Shown: in pieces, positions 14,124 to 23,061 of the stretch
Layout of the letters: every line of letters begins with the position of its first letter
Numbering within the stretch: position 1 is the first letter of the stretch
Assembly (NCBI GenBank): GCA_944324465.1
Contig: CALUWI010000003.1
Span: 62,001-126,000, forward strand
Reading direction: 5' to 3'
Origin: an uncultured Mucispirillum sp.
GTDB lineage: Bacteria > Chrysiogenota > Deferribacteres > Deferribacterales > Mucispirillaceae
DNA: 64,000 nucleotides
Program-made: the position numbers and the translations under genes
Notes under the pieces: generated by a model
Seen by the model: only the letters and a program-made list of their open reading frames with translations
What the model was told of the DNA's origin: nothing
The model's database searches: none

Positions 14124-15573
14124 TACTTTAAAAAACTACACCGTCGGAGTAGGTATCAAAGATAATAATTTTACTGCTGGGCTCAAAAATATGGGCGGGC
14201 AGCTTAAAGGGTTTGTCTCTCAAATGGGCATCATGCTTGGTGCAGGCTCGCTTGGTATGGCTTTTAAAAAGTTTATAGATACAGGCACAGATATCAGCAA
14301 TTTTTCATCTCTTACTGGTATTGCTGAGCAGGATATAACAGCTCTTGGCGGAGCATTAGAACAGTTTGGTGGAAATGTTGATAGTGCTAAAAGCTCATTA
14401 CAGGCATTGCAACAAGGATTATCACAGGCTGAATGGGGACAAGGACAATTATTAGAGACTGCTGCTCTTTATGGAGTAGAACTTTATAACCAGGACGGCT
14501 CACTTAAAAATGCACAACAGCTTTTAATGGGGCTTGCTGATGACTTTCAGCATCTTACAAAAGCACAACAGTTTACACTGGGCAGTCAATTAGGGCTTGA
14601 TGAAAGCACAATTTTATTATTACAGCAAGGCAAAACAAACATAAAAGCACTGCTTGAAGAGCAGCAAAAAATGGGTGCAATGAATGCTATGCAGGCTGCG
14701 GACGCTAAAAAATTCAGCATAGAATGGACTAAATTAAAGCAGTCATTAAGCTCTTTAGGCAGAAGTATTGCAGTTGATATTATGCCACCTATACTTGATT
14801 TTGTAAAACAGCTTGGCAAAGCTGTAGACTGGGTGCGAAACTTAGATACATATACTATTATGCTTGCTGCATCTTTTGGTGTTGTTGGGTATGCAATAAA
14901 AAATTTACAAAGTATTATGACTATATTTTCTAAAAGTTTTTTAAAAGCCAATTTGCCATTATTAGCATTAATTACAGGATTAACAATATTATTTTTACTT
15001 GTAGAAGATATTGTTGGATATTTTAATGGAAAAGACAGTCTTTTTGGTGATTTTTTAGAAAATGAAAGAGTGAAAAAAGTAATAGCAGATATTCAAAATG
15101 CTTTTGCCTGGATTAAAGACTTAATAAATAATTTTTCGTTTGAGAAACTGTTTGATGGGCTTTTAAGTTTTGCTAAAGGCTTAAAAAATGCTTTTGGTGA
15201 TACTTTTGCATGGATGTGGGAAACTCTAAAAGCTATTGGAAGCAATATAGGTGCAATAATAATCAACCCAATAATAGATGGAATTAATAATATATTAGGT
15301 AAACTTCCTAAAAAATTTACAGATTTTTTAGGATTTGAAAATGGTTTGCAATTGCCTAAATATGAAATGAAGGACCTGCCTAACTTCTTTGAAGTAATAG
15401 ATAGAAGAGCAACAGAAAGAGCAAATAATCAGAATAACAGCACTATTAATCAAAATAATACAGTAAATGTAACAGTAGCAAGTTCTGGCGACAGCCTGCA
15501 GGATATAACAAAAGCAGTAGATAAAGCATTTGGCAGTATATCACCAGCATTACTTTTAAATGGAGCTCAATAA
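14110..15573 (+). CDS. Phage tail tape measure protein
   Basis: I chose ATG 14110 over a TTG at 14086, because the ATG has GGAG nine bases upstream and the upstream part is repeat DNA. 487 residues: an N-terminal region with GLKNMGGQLKGFVSQMGIMLGAGSLGMAFKKFI, then long helices (KAQQFTLGSQLGLDESTILLLQQGKTNIKALLEEQQ), a hydrophobic stretch (LLALITGLTILFLLVEDIVGYF), and an Asn-rich end. The protein sets tail length; 487 residues is short for the family and predicts a short tail. It may enter the host membrane during injection. Confidence 0.85.
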   Translation: MALGDTLKNYTVGVGIKDNNFTAGLKNMGGQLKGFVSQMGIMLGAGSLGMAFKKFIDTGTDISNFSSLTGIAEQDITALGGALEQFGGNVDSAKSSLQALQQGLSQAEWGQGQLLETAALYGVELYNQDGSLKNAQQLLMGLADDFQHLTKAQQFTLGSQLGLDESTILLLQQGKTNIKALLEEQQKMGAMNAMQAADAKKFSIEWTKLKQSLSSLGRSIAVDIMPPILDFVKQLGKAVDWVRNLDTYTIMLAASFGVVGYAIKNLQSIMTIFSKSFLKANLPLLALITGLTILFLLVEDIVGYFNGKDSLFGDFLENERVKKVIADIQNAFAWIKDLINNFSFEKLFDGLLSFAKGLKNAFGDTFAWMWETLKAIGSNIGAIIINPIIDGINNILGKLPKKFTDFLGFENGLQLPKYEMKDLPNFFEVIDRRATERANNQNNSTINQNNTVNVTVASSGDSLQDITKAVDKAFGSISPALLLNGAQ

Positions 15574-16121
15574 TGCCTTTTACTTTACCACGATTTTCAC
15601 TGCAATCAATAGCATCTATTAGAAGAGCGATTCGCATTGAAAATAATGGTGTAATATTTCCTATTATATTTGTTGAAGATAAAGAAAATTGTGTATGGGA
15701 AATACCACAACATCCAGTCGATGCGAACATGAAAATTAGTGATACAATTTGGTCGACACCAGCCAGGTTATCATTTACTGGGTATGTATCTATTATGAAA
15801 TATCAGCTTGTGCTGCAAATGATAGATAGTGCATTAAAAGCTAATCAGCTTTTTACTGTCTATTATATGGGTGGCGTATATAACAATATGCAGTTGTTAT
15901 CATTATCTAAAGTATCTAATGCAGATAATGCATCAAGCTATAAGCTGCAAATAGAAATGCAGCAGATACCATTTGTTATGCCACTAACTACTGCTATTAC
16001 AGCTGCACAAGCTGCAAGTGTCCAGGATGCAGAAACAAGTTTATTAGGGCAGGCTCAGGCGACCGAAGTAAAAGATAATAAAACTCTTGCATTAAAGTTT
16101 GTAAATATGATTGCAGGGTAA
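15573..16121 (+). CDS. Phage baseplate protein, Dit-like
   Basis: The start overlaps the tape measure stop by one base (TAATG). 182 residues with an N-terminal beta domain (IENNGVIFPIIFVEDKENCVWEIPQHPV, SFTGYVSIMKY) of the type annotated as Dit-like tail protein, and an Ala/Gln-rich helical C-terminus. Such proteins join the tube end to the baseplate hub. The position immediately after the tape measure is diagnostic; the family match is by eye. Confidence 0.6.
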   Translation: MPFTLPRFSLQSIASIRRAIRIENNGVIFPIIFVEDKENCVWEIPQHPVDANMKISDTIWSTPARLSFTGYVSIMKYQLVLQMIDSALKANQLFTVYYMGGVYNNMQLLSLSKVSNADNASSYKLQIEMQQIPFVMPLTTAITAAQAASVQDAETSLLGQAQATEVKDNKTLALKFVNMIAG

Positions 16122-16127
16122 ATTTAT

Positions 16128-16427
16128 ATGACTATTTATGAAATATCTTTACCAGAGAATACACCAAACTTTGAAATAACTACAGTTATTGCTGATGAAA
16201 ATTTAAGAATAAAAATACGCTCTTTAAATAATAAAACCTATATGGATTTAACAGTTAATAATAACATAATTTTTCAAGGGCTGCGGTGTGATGCAAATAT
16301 AAATTTAACTGAAAGCTATATGTATAAAGGCATAAAAGGTAATTTAGTGTTTGATACAGAGAGTGCAGCAGATGTTTACTATACAGGCTTTGGCAGCGAC
16401 TACAAATTATATTACATTGTAAACTGA
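16128..16427 (+). CDS. Phage baseplate plug protein
   Basis: 99 residues, all beta (FEITTVIADENLRIKIRSLNNKTYMDLTVNN, GIKGNLVFDTES, GFGSDYKLYYIV). It matches the small baseplate plug family encoded between Dit-like and hub genes in short contractile phages, where it lines the end of the tube. It begins seven bases after the previous stop. Confidence 0.65.
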   Translation: MTIYEISLPENTPNFEITTVIADENLRIKIRSLNNKTYMDLTVNNNIIFQGLRCDANINLTESYMYKGIKGNLVFDTESAADVYYTGFGSDYKLYYIVN

Positions 16428-16438
16428 TAAGGTGATTT

Positions 16439-17299
16439 ATGAATTTATCATATTCTGCCCTTTTTAAAAGAAAAGTGGCATTAGATATACAGGTAAATAA
16501 TATTATTAAAACTTATTCTGATGCTGTTGTTGATAAATTTAATTTAAAAATTGATTTTAATATTACAAAATCTATGGGTAGCCTTGGCGACAGAGGAACA
16601 ATAAGTATTACAGGGCTTCCGCTAGAAGACGCTGGTGCATTGTCAACATGCATGATGAATATAGGTAAAGAAAAGCCATTAAGAAATTATGTGCAACTGA
16701 TGGCTGGTTATGAATCAGACTATGGAGTTATTTTTACTGGTGGAGTATTTAAAGTATCATCTAATTTAGATACTCCAGATATGAGTGTAACTCTCGATTT
16801 AAAACCAGGATATGATGCATCAAGAATAACTAATATAGAAATAAATGAAAAGCCTGCAACGCTTATGAGTATATGCCAAAAAGCAGCTACAGCATTAAAG
16901 GCTCCACTTAACTGGACAGCAGAAGATAAACAGTATAGTGAATATAATTTTAAAGGCACAGTGTTTCAGCTTTTAAATAATCTGCAAAATACAGTGCCAC
17001 ACACAAAAAGAATATATTACAGCGATAATATATTACATGTAGAAGACACTGCTGTTCCTGGCAGCGATGTTATTTTAATCTCTGGTGACAGTGGACTAAT
17101 TGGAACACCACAAGCGTCAATGCAAGGTATTAATTTTAAATGCTTGTTGATGCCTGGTTTAAAAGTTGGTGGCATGGTGCAAATACAAAGCCGCAAGCTG
17201 CCATTATTAAACGGACTTTATAAAATACAAACATTGCAAATGCAGGGTGGAAATAGAAGCAACCCTTATTTTTGCAACGTCTTTGCAATTAGGATGTAA
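16439..17299 (+). CDS. Phage baseplate hub protein
   Basis: 286 residues behind AAGGTGA. The pattern LKIDFNITKSMGSLGDRGTISITGLP, VQLMAGYESDYGVIFTGGVFK and GLKVGGMVQIQSRKLPLLNGLYKI is typical of gpD/gp27-like hub proteins that hold the spike. The stop is followed at once by the spike gene at 17304. Confidence 0.7.
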   Translation: MNLSYSALFKRKVALDIQVNNIIKTYSDAVVDKFNLKIDFNITKSMGSLGDRGTISITGLPLEDAGALSTCMMNIGKEKPLRNYVQLMAGYESDYGVIFTGGVFKVSSNLDTPDMSVTLDLKPGYDASRITNIEINEKPATLMSICQKAATALKAPLNWTAEDKQYSEYNFKGTVFQLLNNLQNTVPHTKRIYYSDNILHVEDTAVPGSDVILISGDSGLIGTPQASMQGINFKCLLMPGLKVGGMVQIQSRKLPLLNGLYKIQTLQMQGGNRSNPYFCNVFAIRM

Positions 17300-17303
17300 A
17301 AGA

Positions 17304-18161
17304 ATGGAAGATAAAAAAGATTATTCAAGTTTTGATTGGACAGAATCTGCAACACCTGATGATATTATTAATGCAGCGATTCAATTAGGTATTGAGAATA
17401 TGGTAAATACTTCATCTATTGCTCGTGTTACAGCAGTAAATGAAAATACTGTAGATTTAGAGCTGCTCAATGGTGATAAAGTTATAAATGTGCCATTGTG
17501 TGCCAGCAGTTTTAATGGATGGACTATATCATTACCAATAAAAAAAGATGATACAGGCATAGTATTTTTTACAAAATATGAGATTAGTAATTATAAATCA
17601 ACTGGTGAATTTAGCGGGGATTCCCTTTCGCCTTACTCACAAAACAACGGAGTATTTGTGCCGTTTGCTTTATTTAAACAGCCGGCAATTAATGATGATA
17701 TTATTATATCCAATGAAAAAATAAAGCTAACAATAAATGCTGATAATGAAGTGTTGTTTACTTGTGAAAAAGACAGTGGAACACTTACTATTAATTTTAA
17801 TAAAGATAATGAAATAGATATAAATAATGAAAAAGCAAGTGTTTTAATAGATAAAGATGGTGGAGTTACTGTTACATGTGAAAGCGATATATCTATTGAT
17901 ACAAAAAAAGATGTAAATATTACATGTAATAATGCAAGTATTGAAGCGAAACAAGATGTAGATATTGCTTGCAATAATGCAAGCATTGAAACACAAGCAA
18001 ATGCAGAGATTAAAGCCACTGGAAATGTAACAGTAGAAGGTGCAACAGTAGCTTTTTGCGGTGCAACTGCTGCTCAAGGTGCTGTTGCAGTTGGAAGCCC
18101 ATGCCCTTTAACAGGCACACACAGCAAAGGTTCAACTAAAGTTTTTGCACCAGGAATGTAA
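17304..18161 (+). CDS. Phage membrane-puncturing spike (Gp138 N-domain type)
   Basis: I chose ATG 17304, just after the hub stop; the frame upstream overlaps the hub gene. Residues about 20-130 form an OB-fold domain of the Gp138 type (NTVDLELLNGDKVINVPLC, GIVFFTKYEISNYKSTGEF). Residues about 150-250 are short alternating beta repeats (VTVTCESDISIDTKKDVNITCNN and so on), as in a trimeric beta-helix needle. The C-terminus has GSPCPLTGTHSKGSTKVFAPGM. It pierces the host outer membrane on sheath contraction. The needle is unusually Cys-rich. Confidence 0.75.
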   Translation: MEDKKDYSSFDWTESATPDDIINAAIQLGIENMVNTSSIARVTAVNENTVDLELLNGDKVINVPLCASSFNGWTISLPIKKDDTGIVFFTKYEISNYKSTGEFSGDSLSPYSQNNGVFVPFALFKQPAINDDIIISNEKIKLTINADNEVLFTCEKDSGTLTINFNKDNEIDINNEKASVLIDKDGGVTVTCESDISIDTKKDVNITCNNASIEAKQDVDIACNNASIETQANAEIKATGNVTVEGATVAFCGATAAQGAVAVGSPCPLTGTHSKGSTKVFAPGM

Positions 18162-18172
18162 AGGAGGAGAAT

Positions 18173-18406
18173 ATGCCACTCGCAGGAAGTGATGCTGCCT
18201 TAAAAAGTTTAATGAAAGCTGCTTTTCAACAAGCAGCATCTGCTTATGAAAACGGTGATAGTAGTGCTTACTTAGATAAGTTATGTGATGGTTTAGCAAA
18301 AGCAGTTATAAATCATATAATAGCAAATGCTCAGGTGCAGACTACAGTTACAGGAACATGTTCTACGGGACCTATCGCAGGAACAGGAACAGGAAAAATA
18401 TTATGA
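18173..18406 (+). CDS. Small phage baseplate-region protein
   Basis: 77 residues behind a perfect AAGGAGGAG. A helical N-terminal part (AALKSLMKAAFQQAASAYENG) is followed by VTGTCSTGPIAGTGTGKIL. It lies between spike and W genes, and its stop overlaps the next start (ATGA). Its small size, position and Gly/Thr tail suggest a spike- or baseplate-associated protein. I do not recognise a named family. Confidence 0.6.
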   Translation: MPLAGSDAALKSLMKAAFQQAASAYENGDSSAYLDKLCDGLAKAVINHIIANAQVQTTVTGTCSTGPIAGTGTGKIL

Positions 18407-18735
18407 GTTTATCTTTTCAATTAGATAGTAATAATAACATTGTGCATAACAGTAATTTTATACTTGTATCAGATAAAGCAGCTTTGGTGCAGGATATAAA
18501 AACTCGCCTTTATATGTATAAAGGAGAATATCCTTATAATAAAAACCAAGGCATAGATTATATAGGTTATATGAGAGATAATAACGAGCAAGGATTATTA
18601 GCTGCTATTCAAGCAAGAATATTAGAAGATTCAAGGGTTTCTAATGTAACATTTGAATCAGCTAAAGAAAGTAATAATCTTAAAATTGTTTTAACTATTA
18701 CAGGTGGCGAGGAGGTGTCGTTTGAGCTGGATTAA
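18403..18735 (+). CDS. Phage baseplate wedge protein (gp25/W-like)
   Basis: The start is ATG 18403, overlapping the previous stop. 110 residues with AALVQDIKTRLYMYKGEYPYNKNQGIDYIGYM and a C-terminal beta strand pair (NLKIVLTITGGEEVSFEL), the gp25-like wedge fold. It binds the J-like protein to build the wedges that trigger sheath contraction. Confidence 0.7.
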   Translation: MSLSFQLDSNNNIVHNSNFILVSDKAALVQDIKTRLYMYKGEYPYNKNQGIDYIGYMRDNNEQGLLAAIQARILEDSRVSNVTFESAKESNNLKIVLTITGGEEVSFELD

Positions 18736-19879
18736 AACGGACAACGGACTAAAACTAAGTGATACTTCTACTGTGTTAGAGCAAGTGCAGAACGTATTTT
18801 TACAAGCGTTCCCAAATTTGAATATAGAACCATCAACACCGCAAGGACAGATAATAACATTTATTACAGAGCTTTTTACAAAGGCACAAACTGATATCTT
18901 AGAGTTTGCTAATGTAATTTTAAACGGTGGCACTGGAATTTGGCTTGATGCTTATTGTAAAACTTATTACGGCATTATTAGAAAAACAGCATCAAAGGGC
19001 TCTGTAACTGCATTAATTTCTGGAATGATTGGCACAATTATCCCAGCAGGATTTACTGCAAAATCTGGTGATTATGAGTTTGAAACAATATCTGAATATA
19101 TAATTGCTTCTGGCGGTAATGTTTATGCAGAGTTATTTGCAAAAGATGATGGTGATTTTAGTGTGAATATAGATACATTAACAACTATTATTACACCAGT
19201 GACTGGTGTGGAACGCATCACAAACCCTTATGAAAGTGTAGCTGGAAGTGATATAGAAACAGATAATGAATTAAGATTAAGAGCTGCTAACAGTCTTACA
19301 TACAGAGCAACTTCAATATTTGATGGAATGCTTGCTCAAATTTTACAGCTTACAGGTGTTTCTAAAATTGCAGGTAAAGAAAATAATACTAAAAATAGTG
19401 TTTCTTATAAAGGTATTATGTTAGAGCCAAACAGTATTGCAGTAGTTGTGAAAGGTGGTGATTTGCAAGCAATCGGTAAAATTATGCTTGAAAATAAAAC
19501 TGTTGGTGCTGACGTGATGGGTGACATAGATATCAATGTTTATGAAGAAATTAGTAAACAAACATCAACAATGAGAATATATCGCCCTACTCAAGTTGCT
19601 TTAAAAGCAGAGCTGCAAGTGGCTATCAATAATTTAACTACTCAAGATTATGCTGAACAGCTAAAAAACCAAATAATTAATATAATCGATAGCTATAATA
19701 TCAATGATGAAATTATACCTTTTCAAGTAGCATCAAGCTTATCACTTATGAATGTAAAATTAGTAGACTTTAAAATGGGACTTGTTTCTGCATCTGCTAC
19801 ATATAACCCTATTCAATTAAATTTTACAGATGAAGCTACAATTTCATCAGCAAATATTGTGGTGTCTACTTATGAATAA
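18722..19879 (+). CDS. Phage baseplate J-like protein
   Basis: TTG at 18722 is spaced correctly from GAGGAGG (18709-18715); a GTG at 18704 overlaps that site. 385 residues with the baseplate J signature: AFPNLNIEPSTPQGQIITFITELF, DAYCKTYYGIIRKTASKGSVTALISG and later VERITNPYESVAGSDIETDNELRLRAA. It overlaps the W gene by 14 bases. Confidence 0.8.
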   Translation: MSWIKTDNGLKLSDTSTVLEQVQNVFLQAFPNLNIEPSTPQGQIITFITELFTKAQTDILEFANVILNGGTGIWLDAYCKTYYGIIRKTASKGSVTALISGMIGTIIPAGFTAKSGDYEFETISEYIIASGGNVYAELFAKDDGDFSVNIDTLTTIITPVTGVERITNPYESVAGSDIETDNELRLRAANSLTYRATSIFDGMLAQILQLTGVSKIAGKENNTKNSVSYKGIMLEPNSIAVVVKGGDLQAIGKIMLENKTVGADVMGDIDINVYEEISKQTSTMRIYRPTQVALKAELQVAINNLTTQDYAEQLKNQIINIIDSYNINDEIIPFQVASSLSLMNVKLVDFKMGLVSASATYNPIQLNFTDEATISSANIVVSTYE

Positions 19880-20456
19880 AATTCAAGACCAATATAAAAA
19901 TACAAATATTGAAATTCTTATTAATGCTTTAACAGAGCTGTATGATAAGCTCATCACTCAGCCATTAAAGGAGTTTTATGACAATATATATAATTTAGAT
20001 ACTGCAAAAAATATAGGACTTGATTTGTGGGGCGAAAGATTAAATTTTCCTCGCACAATTAAATATATTGATGAAACAACGGACAAGGAATCTGCAGTAA
20101 TACTGCAAGATGAGGAGTATAGATTAATATTACAAATAATAACATTAAAATTTTATACCAGAATGAGTGTGCCGGGAATAAATAAAACTTTAAAAGAGTT
20201 ATTTTCATACTATAATACAGAAGCATATACTATTGATAATCAGGATATGACATTCGTTAACTACATCTTTGTGTGGGAAATACCTGAATATCTTAAACAG
20301 GCATTTGATAATTATGACTTATTACCACATCCACTGGCTGTTGGCACAAAATATCGAGAAGCATACTATCAAATCTTGGGTTTTAAAGGACAAAAATTAT
20401 CGGATAACTTATATAGAACAATTTTTCAGAAAAGAATTGATGGAGGTAATAAATAA
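19872..20456 (+). CDS. Phage baseplate/tail protein (DUF2612, gpI-like)
   Basis: I chose ATG 19872, overlapping the J gene by eight bases. 194 residues; LDLWGERLNFPR, QDEEYRLILQIITLKFYTRMSVPGINKTLKELF and HPLAVGTKYR match the DUF2612 family that follows J in many myophages. It plays the part of P2 gpI, connecting wedge and fibre. Confidence 0.75.
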   Translation: MNKIQDQYKNTNIEILINALTELYDKLITQPLKEFYDNIYNLDTAKNIGLDLWGERLNFPRTIKYIDETTDKESAVILQDEEYRLILQIITLKFYTRMSVPGINKTLKELFSYYNTEAYTIDNQDMTFVNYIFVWEIPEYLKQAFDNYDLLPHPLAVGTKYREAYYQILGFKGQKLSDNLYRTIFQKRIDGGNK

Positions 20457-21532
20457 TGGAAAATTTAGATTTACAACACAAAATACATATACCTTTTGCT
20501 CAAAATGGAGATAAAGATGACATTCCAGATACAAGCACTGAAGGCTTGGTAAATAATACTGATGGACTTGGTGTTAAATACGAAACACCTATTGCAGAAG
20601 GTGGAGAATATTATGAGAGACAAATATTTAATGGTGTATTATATAAAGTCTATGCTGCAGTAAAAGAGTTGCAAGATTTAGCTATTGCTGCTGGATTTCC
20701 TGTAGATATGACTAAAGCATTAAATGTATTACCGATTGTAAACGGTGGCACGGGAGCAAATAGTGCCTCACAGGCTCGCTCAAATCTTGAACTTGGAAGT
20801 ATTGCAATACTAGATGAAATTAATACTGAAAATATCTCCAACAATGCTGTTACTAATACAAAAATAAATGATGGTTCTGTTACTACTTCAAAAATAGCTG
20901 ATACATCAATTACGTCTAATAAATTAGCATCATCAGCTGTAACCAATGCAAAAATATCTGCAGGTGCTGTAACTTCTGCAAAAATAGCTGATACATCAAT
21001 TACGTCTAATAAATTAGCATCATCAGCTGTAACCAATGCAAAAATATCTGCAGGTGCTGTAACTTCTGCAAAAATTGCAAGTAAAACAATTATTGCTGGT
21101 AATATTGCGGATAATACTATTACTTCAACACAAATCGCTGCAAACGCTATTACAGCTTCAGAACTTGCTGATAATGCTGTTGATAATGCATCTATTGTTA
21201 ATGGTGCAGTATCTGATGTTAAAATATCAAGCGTATCTGCATCAAAAGTATCTGGTTTAGCTGCTGTCGCTACAACTGGTAGTTATTACAGTTTATTAAA
21301 TAGACCAACAATTCCAACGAATGTTGCACCTTTACCAACAAATATAAGTACTTCAATCGGTTATTTCATATATTTACAAGATAATAATCAAAATACACTT
21401 CCTTCAGGAGGAACTTGGGCTTGGTGGAGTGCTATGACTATTACAGGTGGAACTGTTATGAAAGGGGGAATTAATGCCGGTGGAAGTATTTTGAGAGAAA
21501 CTGCACGAGTAATTGCTTGGCGTATTCAATAA
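20456..21532 (+). CDS. Phage tail fibre protein
   Basis: 358 residues starting in the previous stop (TAATG). A fibre N-terminus (LQHKIHIPFAQNG) and a NGGTGANSASQARSNL motif are followed by about 150 residues of short Ile/Ala/Ser/Thr-rich repeats (SITSNKLASSAVTNAKISAG) forming a fibrous shaft, then a Gly-rich tip. Two 90-base units are identical in DNA, so the shaft length is probably variable. It determines host binding. No fibre-assembly chaperone follows. Confidence 0.8.
   Translation: MENLDLQHKIHIPFAQNGDKDDIPDTSTEGLVNNTDGLGVKYETPIAEGGEYYERQIFNGVLYKVYAAVKELQDLAIAAGFPVDMTKALNVLPIVNGGTGANSASQARSNLELGSIAILDEINTENISNNAVTNTKINDGSVTTSKIADTSITSNKLASSAVTNAKISAGAVTSAKIADTSITSNKLASSAVTNAKISAGAVTSAKIASKTIIAGNIADNTITSTQIAANAITASELADNAVDNASIVNGAVSDVKISSVSASKVSGLAAVATTGSYYSLLNRPTIPTNVAPLPTNISTSIGYFIYLQDNNQNTLPSGGTWAWWSAMTITGGTVMKGGINAGGSILRETARVIAWRIQ
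20889..21068 (+). repeat. 90-base perfect tandem duplication in the fibre shaft
   Basis: 20889-20978 and 20979-21068 are identical, and the following seven bases begin a third unit. The repeat encodes 30 residues in frame. Confidence 0.85.
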
Positions 21533-21536
21533 AAAT

Positions 21537-21561
21537 ACAGGACAGTATAAAACTGCCCTGT
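21537..21561 (+). terminator. Hairpin after the tail fibre gene
   Basis: ACAGGACAGT pairs with ACTGCCCTGT (21537-21546 with 21552-21561, one mismatch), followed by an AT-rich but not T-rich stretch. It probably ends the late operon; the weak T-run lowers confidence. Confidence 0.5.
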
Positions 21562-21570
21562 TAATAATAA

Positions 21571-22041
21571 ATTCGGGGTATCCCGCTTCTAAGTTATGAT
21601 GGGTTACAGTTCGCTCTATGCACGATTAAAACATATGAAGATTTAGTTAAAAATTTTAAACTTGATAAAATGCATGGATTCAAACCATACCAAGAATTAC
21701 TTGATATACAAGAAAAATCCAATATTAAAACTAAAAGTATTTTTAATTTATGGGAAGGTAAAGGACATAAATCAAATCTGCTAAAATATGCAAAAGATAC
21801 TAAAAAATATCACCCAACACAGAAACCAGTAAAATTACTTGAAGATTTGATAAAAACTTTTTCTAATGAGGGGGATATCGTTTGTGATTTGACAATGGGC
21901 AGCGGCTCAACTGGTGTTGCAGCAATGAATACTTGCAGAAACTTTATTGGTATTGAAAAAGATGACCATTATTTTGAAATTGCTCAAAAAAGAATAGAAG
22001 AAGCTGTAAAATCCAATAGTAATACATCTCAATTTTTTTAA
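21571..22041 (+). pseudogene. 5'-truncated DNA methyltransferase (N4/N6 class)
   Basis: The frame is open from 21571 with no start; the first ATG is 21670. The end has YHPTQKPVKLLEDLIKTFSNEGDIVCDLTMGSGSTGVAAMNT (read in pieces: HPTQKP and DLTMGSGSTG), the SAM-binding motif of beta-type N4/N6 DNA methyltransferases, then NFIGIEKDDHYFEIAQKRI. The catalytic DPPY motif and N-terminal half are missing. It probably once protected phage DNA. It is decayed, or a fragment left after fibre-region rearrangement. Confidence 0.7.
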
Positions 22042-22048
22042 TAAAAAT

Positions 22049-22070
22049 AGGTGGCAAAAAATGCCACCTT
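22049..22070 (+). terminator. Rho-independent terminator after the methyltransferase remnant
   Basis: AGGTGGCA pairs with TGCCACCT (22049-22056 with 22062-22069), followed by TCTTAT. This is about where recognisable phage DNA ends. Confidence 0.6.
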
Positions 22071-22402
22071 CTTATATAAAAATTTAAAATTATTTTAACT
22101 TTTTTGTGCCATATGATTTTTTACTTATCTCGTCATTTTGCTATAAATTATCTCGCCCCGATATAATTAAGTCACAAAGATAATAAAATAAGTTTGTAAA
22201 CCTTTTTAAATTGTATGAAACATATAATTATATTTATAGTTTTTAGCTTTTACAATGGAACTTGCAGAATATGTTTTCAAAAAATATAATAAAATAAGTC
22301 TAGTGTTTTTTTAATGTAATATTTACTATATCTATCTTTCTGTTATATCAGTATACACTATCTTTCTGCCGCACATTACATATACAAAATTTTTCCTTAC
22401 AA

Positions 22403-22432
22403 TGTCATTCTGAGCAAAGCGAAGAATCTGAA
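22403..22432 (-). repeat. Interspersed hairpin repeat, copy c (inverted)
   Basis: The reverse complement reads ATTCTTC-GCTTTGC-TCAGAATGACA, the same family as 721-753. Confidence 0.7.
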
Positions 22433-22523
22433 TTTTATAAAATGCAGGAATGAATTTTATTTAATAAAAATGTGTAATTAAATATATATAGATATATATA
22501 TCCTTATTTAGCAGATACCCCAG

Positions 22524-22672
22524 GTTATTTTATTATCTTTGCGACTTAATTTCTTATGAGCTGTTTTTTTGGAACGCTTAGCAATCTGATTGTTTGAGCG
22601 AAGCGAGTTGCAGTTGCTGTGAAGAAAAAACAGCGAATGTTTAAGGAATTGGAGCATAAGTAATAAAATAAC
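22524..22672. repeat. Large nested hairpin with conserved 22-base loop, copy A
   Basis: Stems: GTTATTTTATTA/TAATAAAATAAC (22524-22535 with 22661-22672), CTTATG/CATAAG, GCTGTTTTTT/AAAAAACAGC (22560-22569 with 22625-22634), and AGCAA.CTG/CAG.TTGCT (22580-22588 with 22611-22618). The loop 22589-22610 is identical to 41833-41854. Confidence 0.8.
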
Positions 22673-22844
22673 AAAAGATTACTTACTGAACTTTGCGGCG
22701 GTATGACAGTATAAGCAACATTTAAAAAACAGGAATACAAACTATATATTTTAAAATGTAAGGTTAAATAAATATATTAATAAACTTTATCTTTACATCA
22801 CTTTAAACTATCTTTCCGCCGCACATCACATATACAAAACTTTT

Positions 22845-23061
22845 CCTTATTTTATTCCTTTGTTCCAATTGCATAACCATTCCTTGTTTTTTACTATCAG
22901 CCACTTTTTTTATTTCCTCCTTACTCAGTCAGAAAAAAGTGTCCTCGTAAAAAACACTCGCATTGCCACTGCAACTCGCTACCGCTCAGACAATCAGCTG
23001 GCAAACCATTCCATAAAAAACAACTCATATCGCAATTAAGTCACAAAGATAATAAAATAAG
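22845..23061 (-). repeat. Large nested hairpin, copy C (inverted, interrupted)
   Basis: CCTTATTTTATT pairs with AATAAAATAAG at the ends. The apex is TTGCCA.CTG/CAG.TGGCAA (22963-22971 with 22995-23004) around a loop related to copies A and B. One arm contains the right half (22898-22961) of the 4501-type element, so one repeat has inserted into another. Confidence 0.7.
22898..22961 (+). repeat. Right half of the large composite palindromic element
   Basis: It runs from CAGCC at the apical stem through CACTTTTT, CTCAGTCAG, AAAAAAGTG and GTCCTCG to ACTCGC. This matches the right arms at 4571-4636, 8249-8310 and 8877-8944. No left half is present here. Confidence 0.65.

Noticed and set aside
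20650-21036. Long antisense open frame in the tail fibre gene
   Set aside because: It mirrors the fibre repeat units and only exists because the repeat lacks stops on the other strand.
20889-21068. Possible CRISPR or satellite repeat
   Set aside because: Two tandem 90-base units in frame inside a fibre gene; no spacers.
22041-22200. Prophage attachment site or Mu-type end
   Set aside because: I found no tRNA, no matching core at both sides and no left end in the window, so an end cannot be placed.
22546-22740. Minus-strand open frame in the repeat island
   Set aside because: It lies over the large hairpin copy A and has no counterpart frame in copies B or C.
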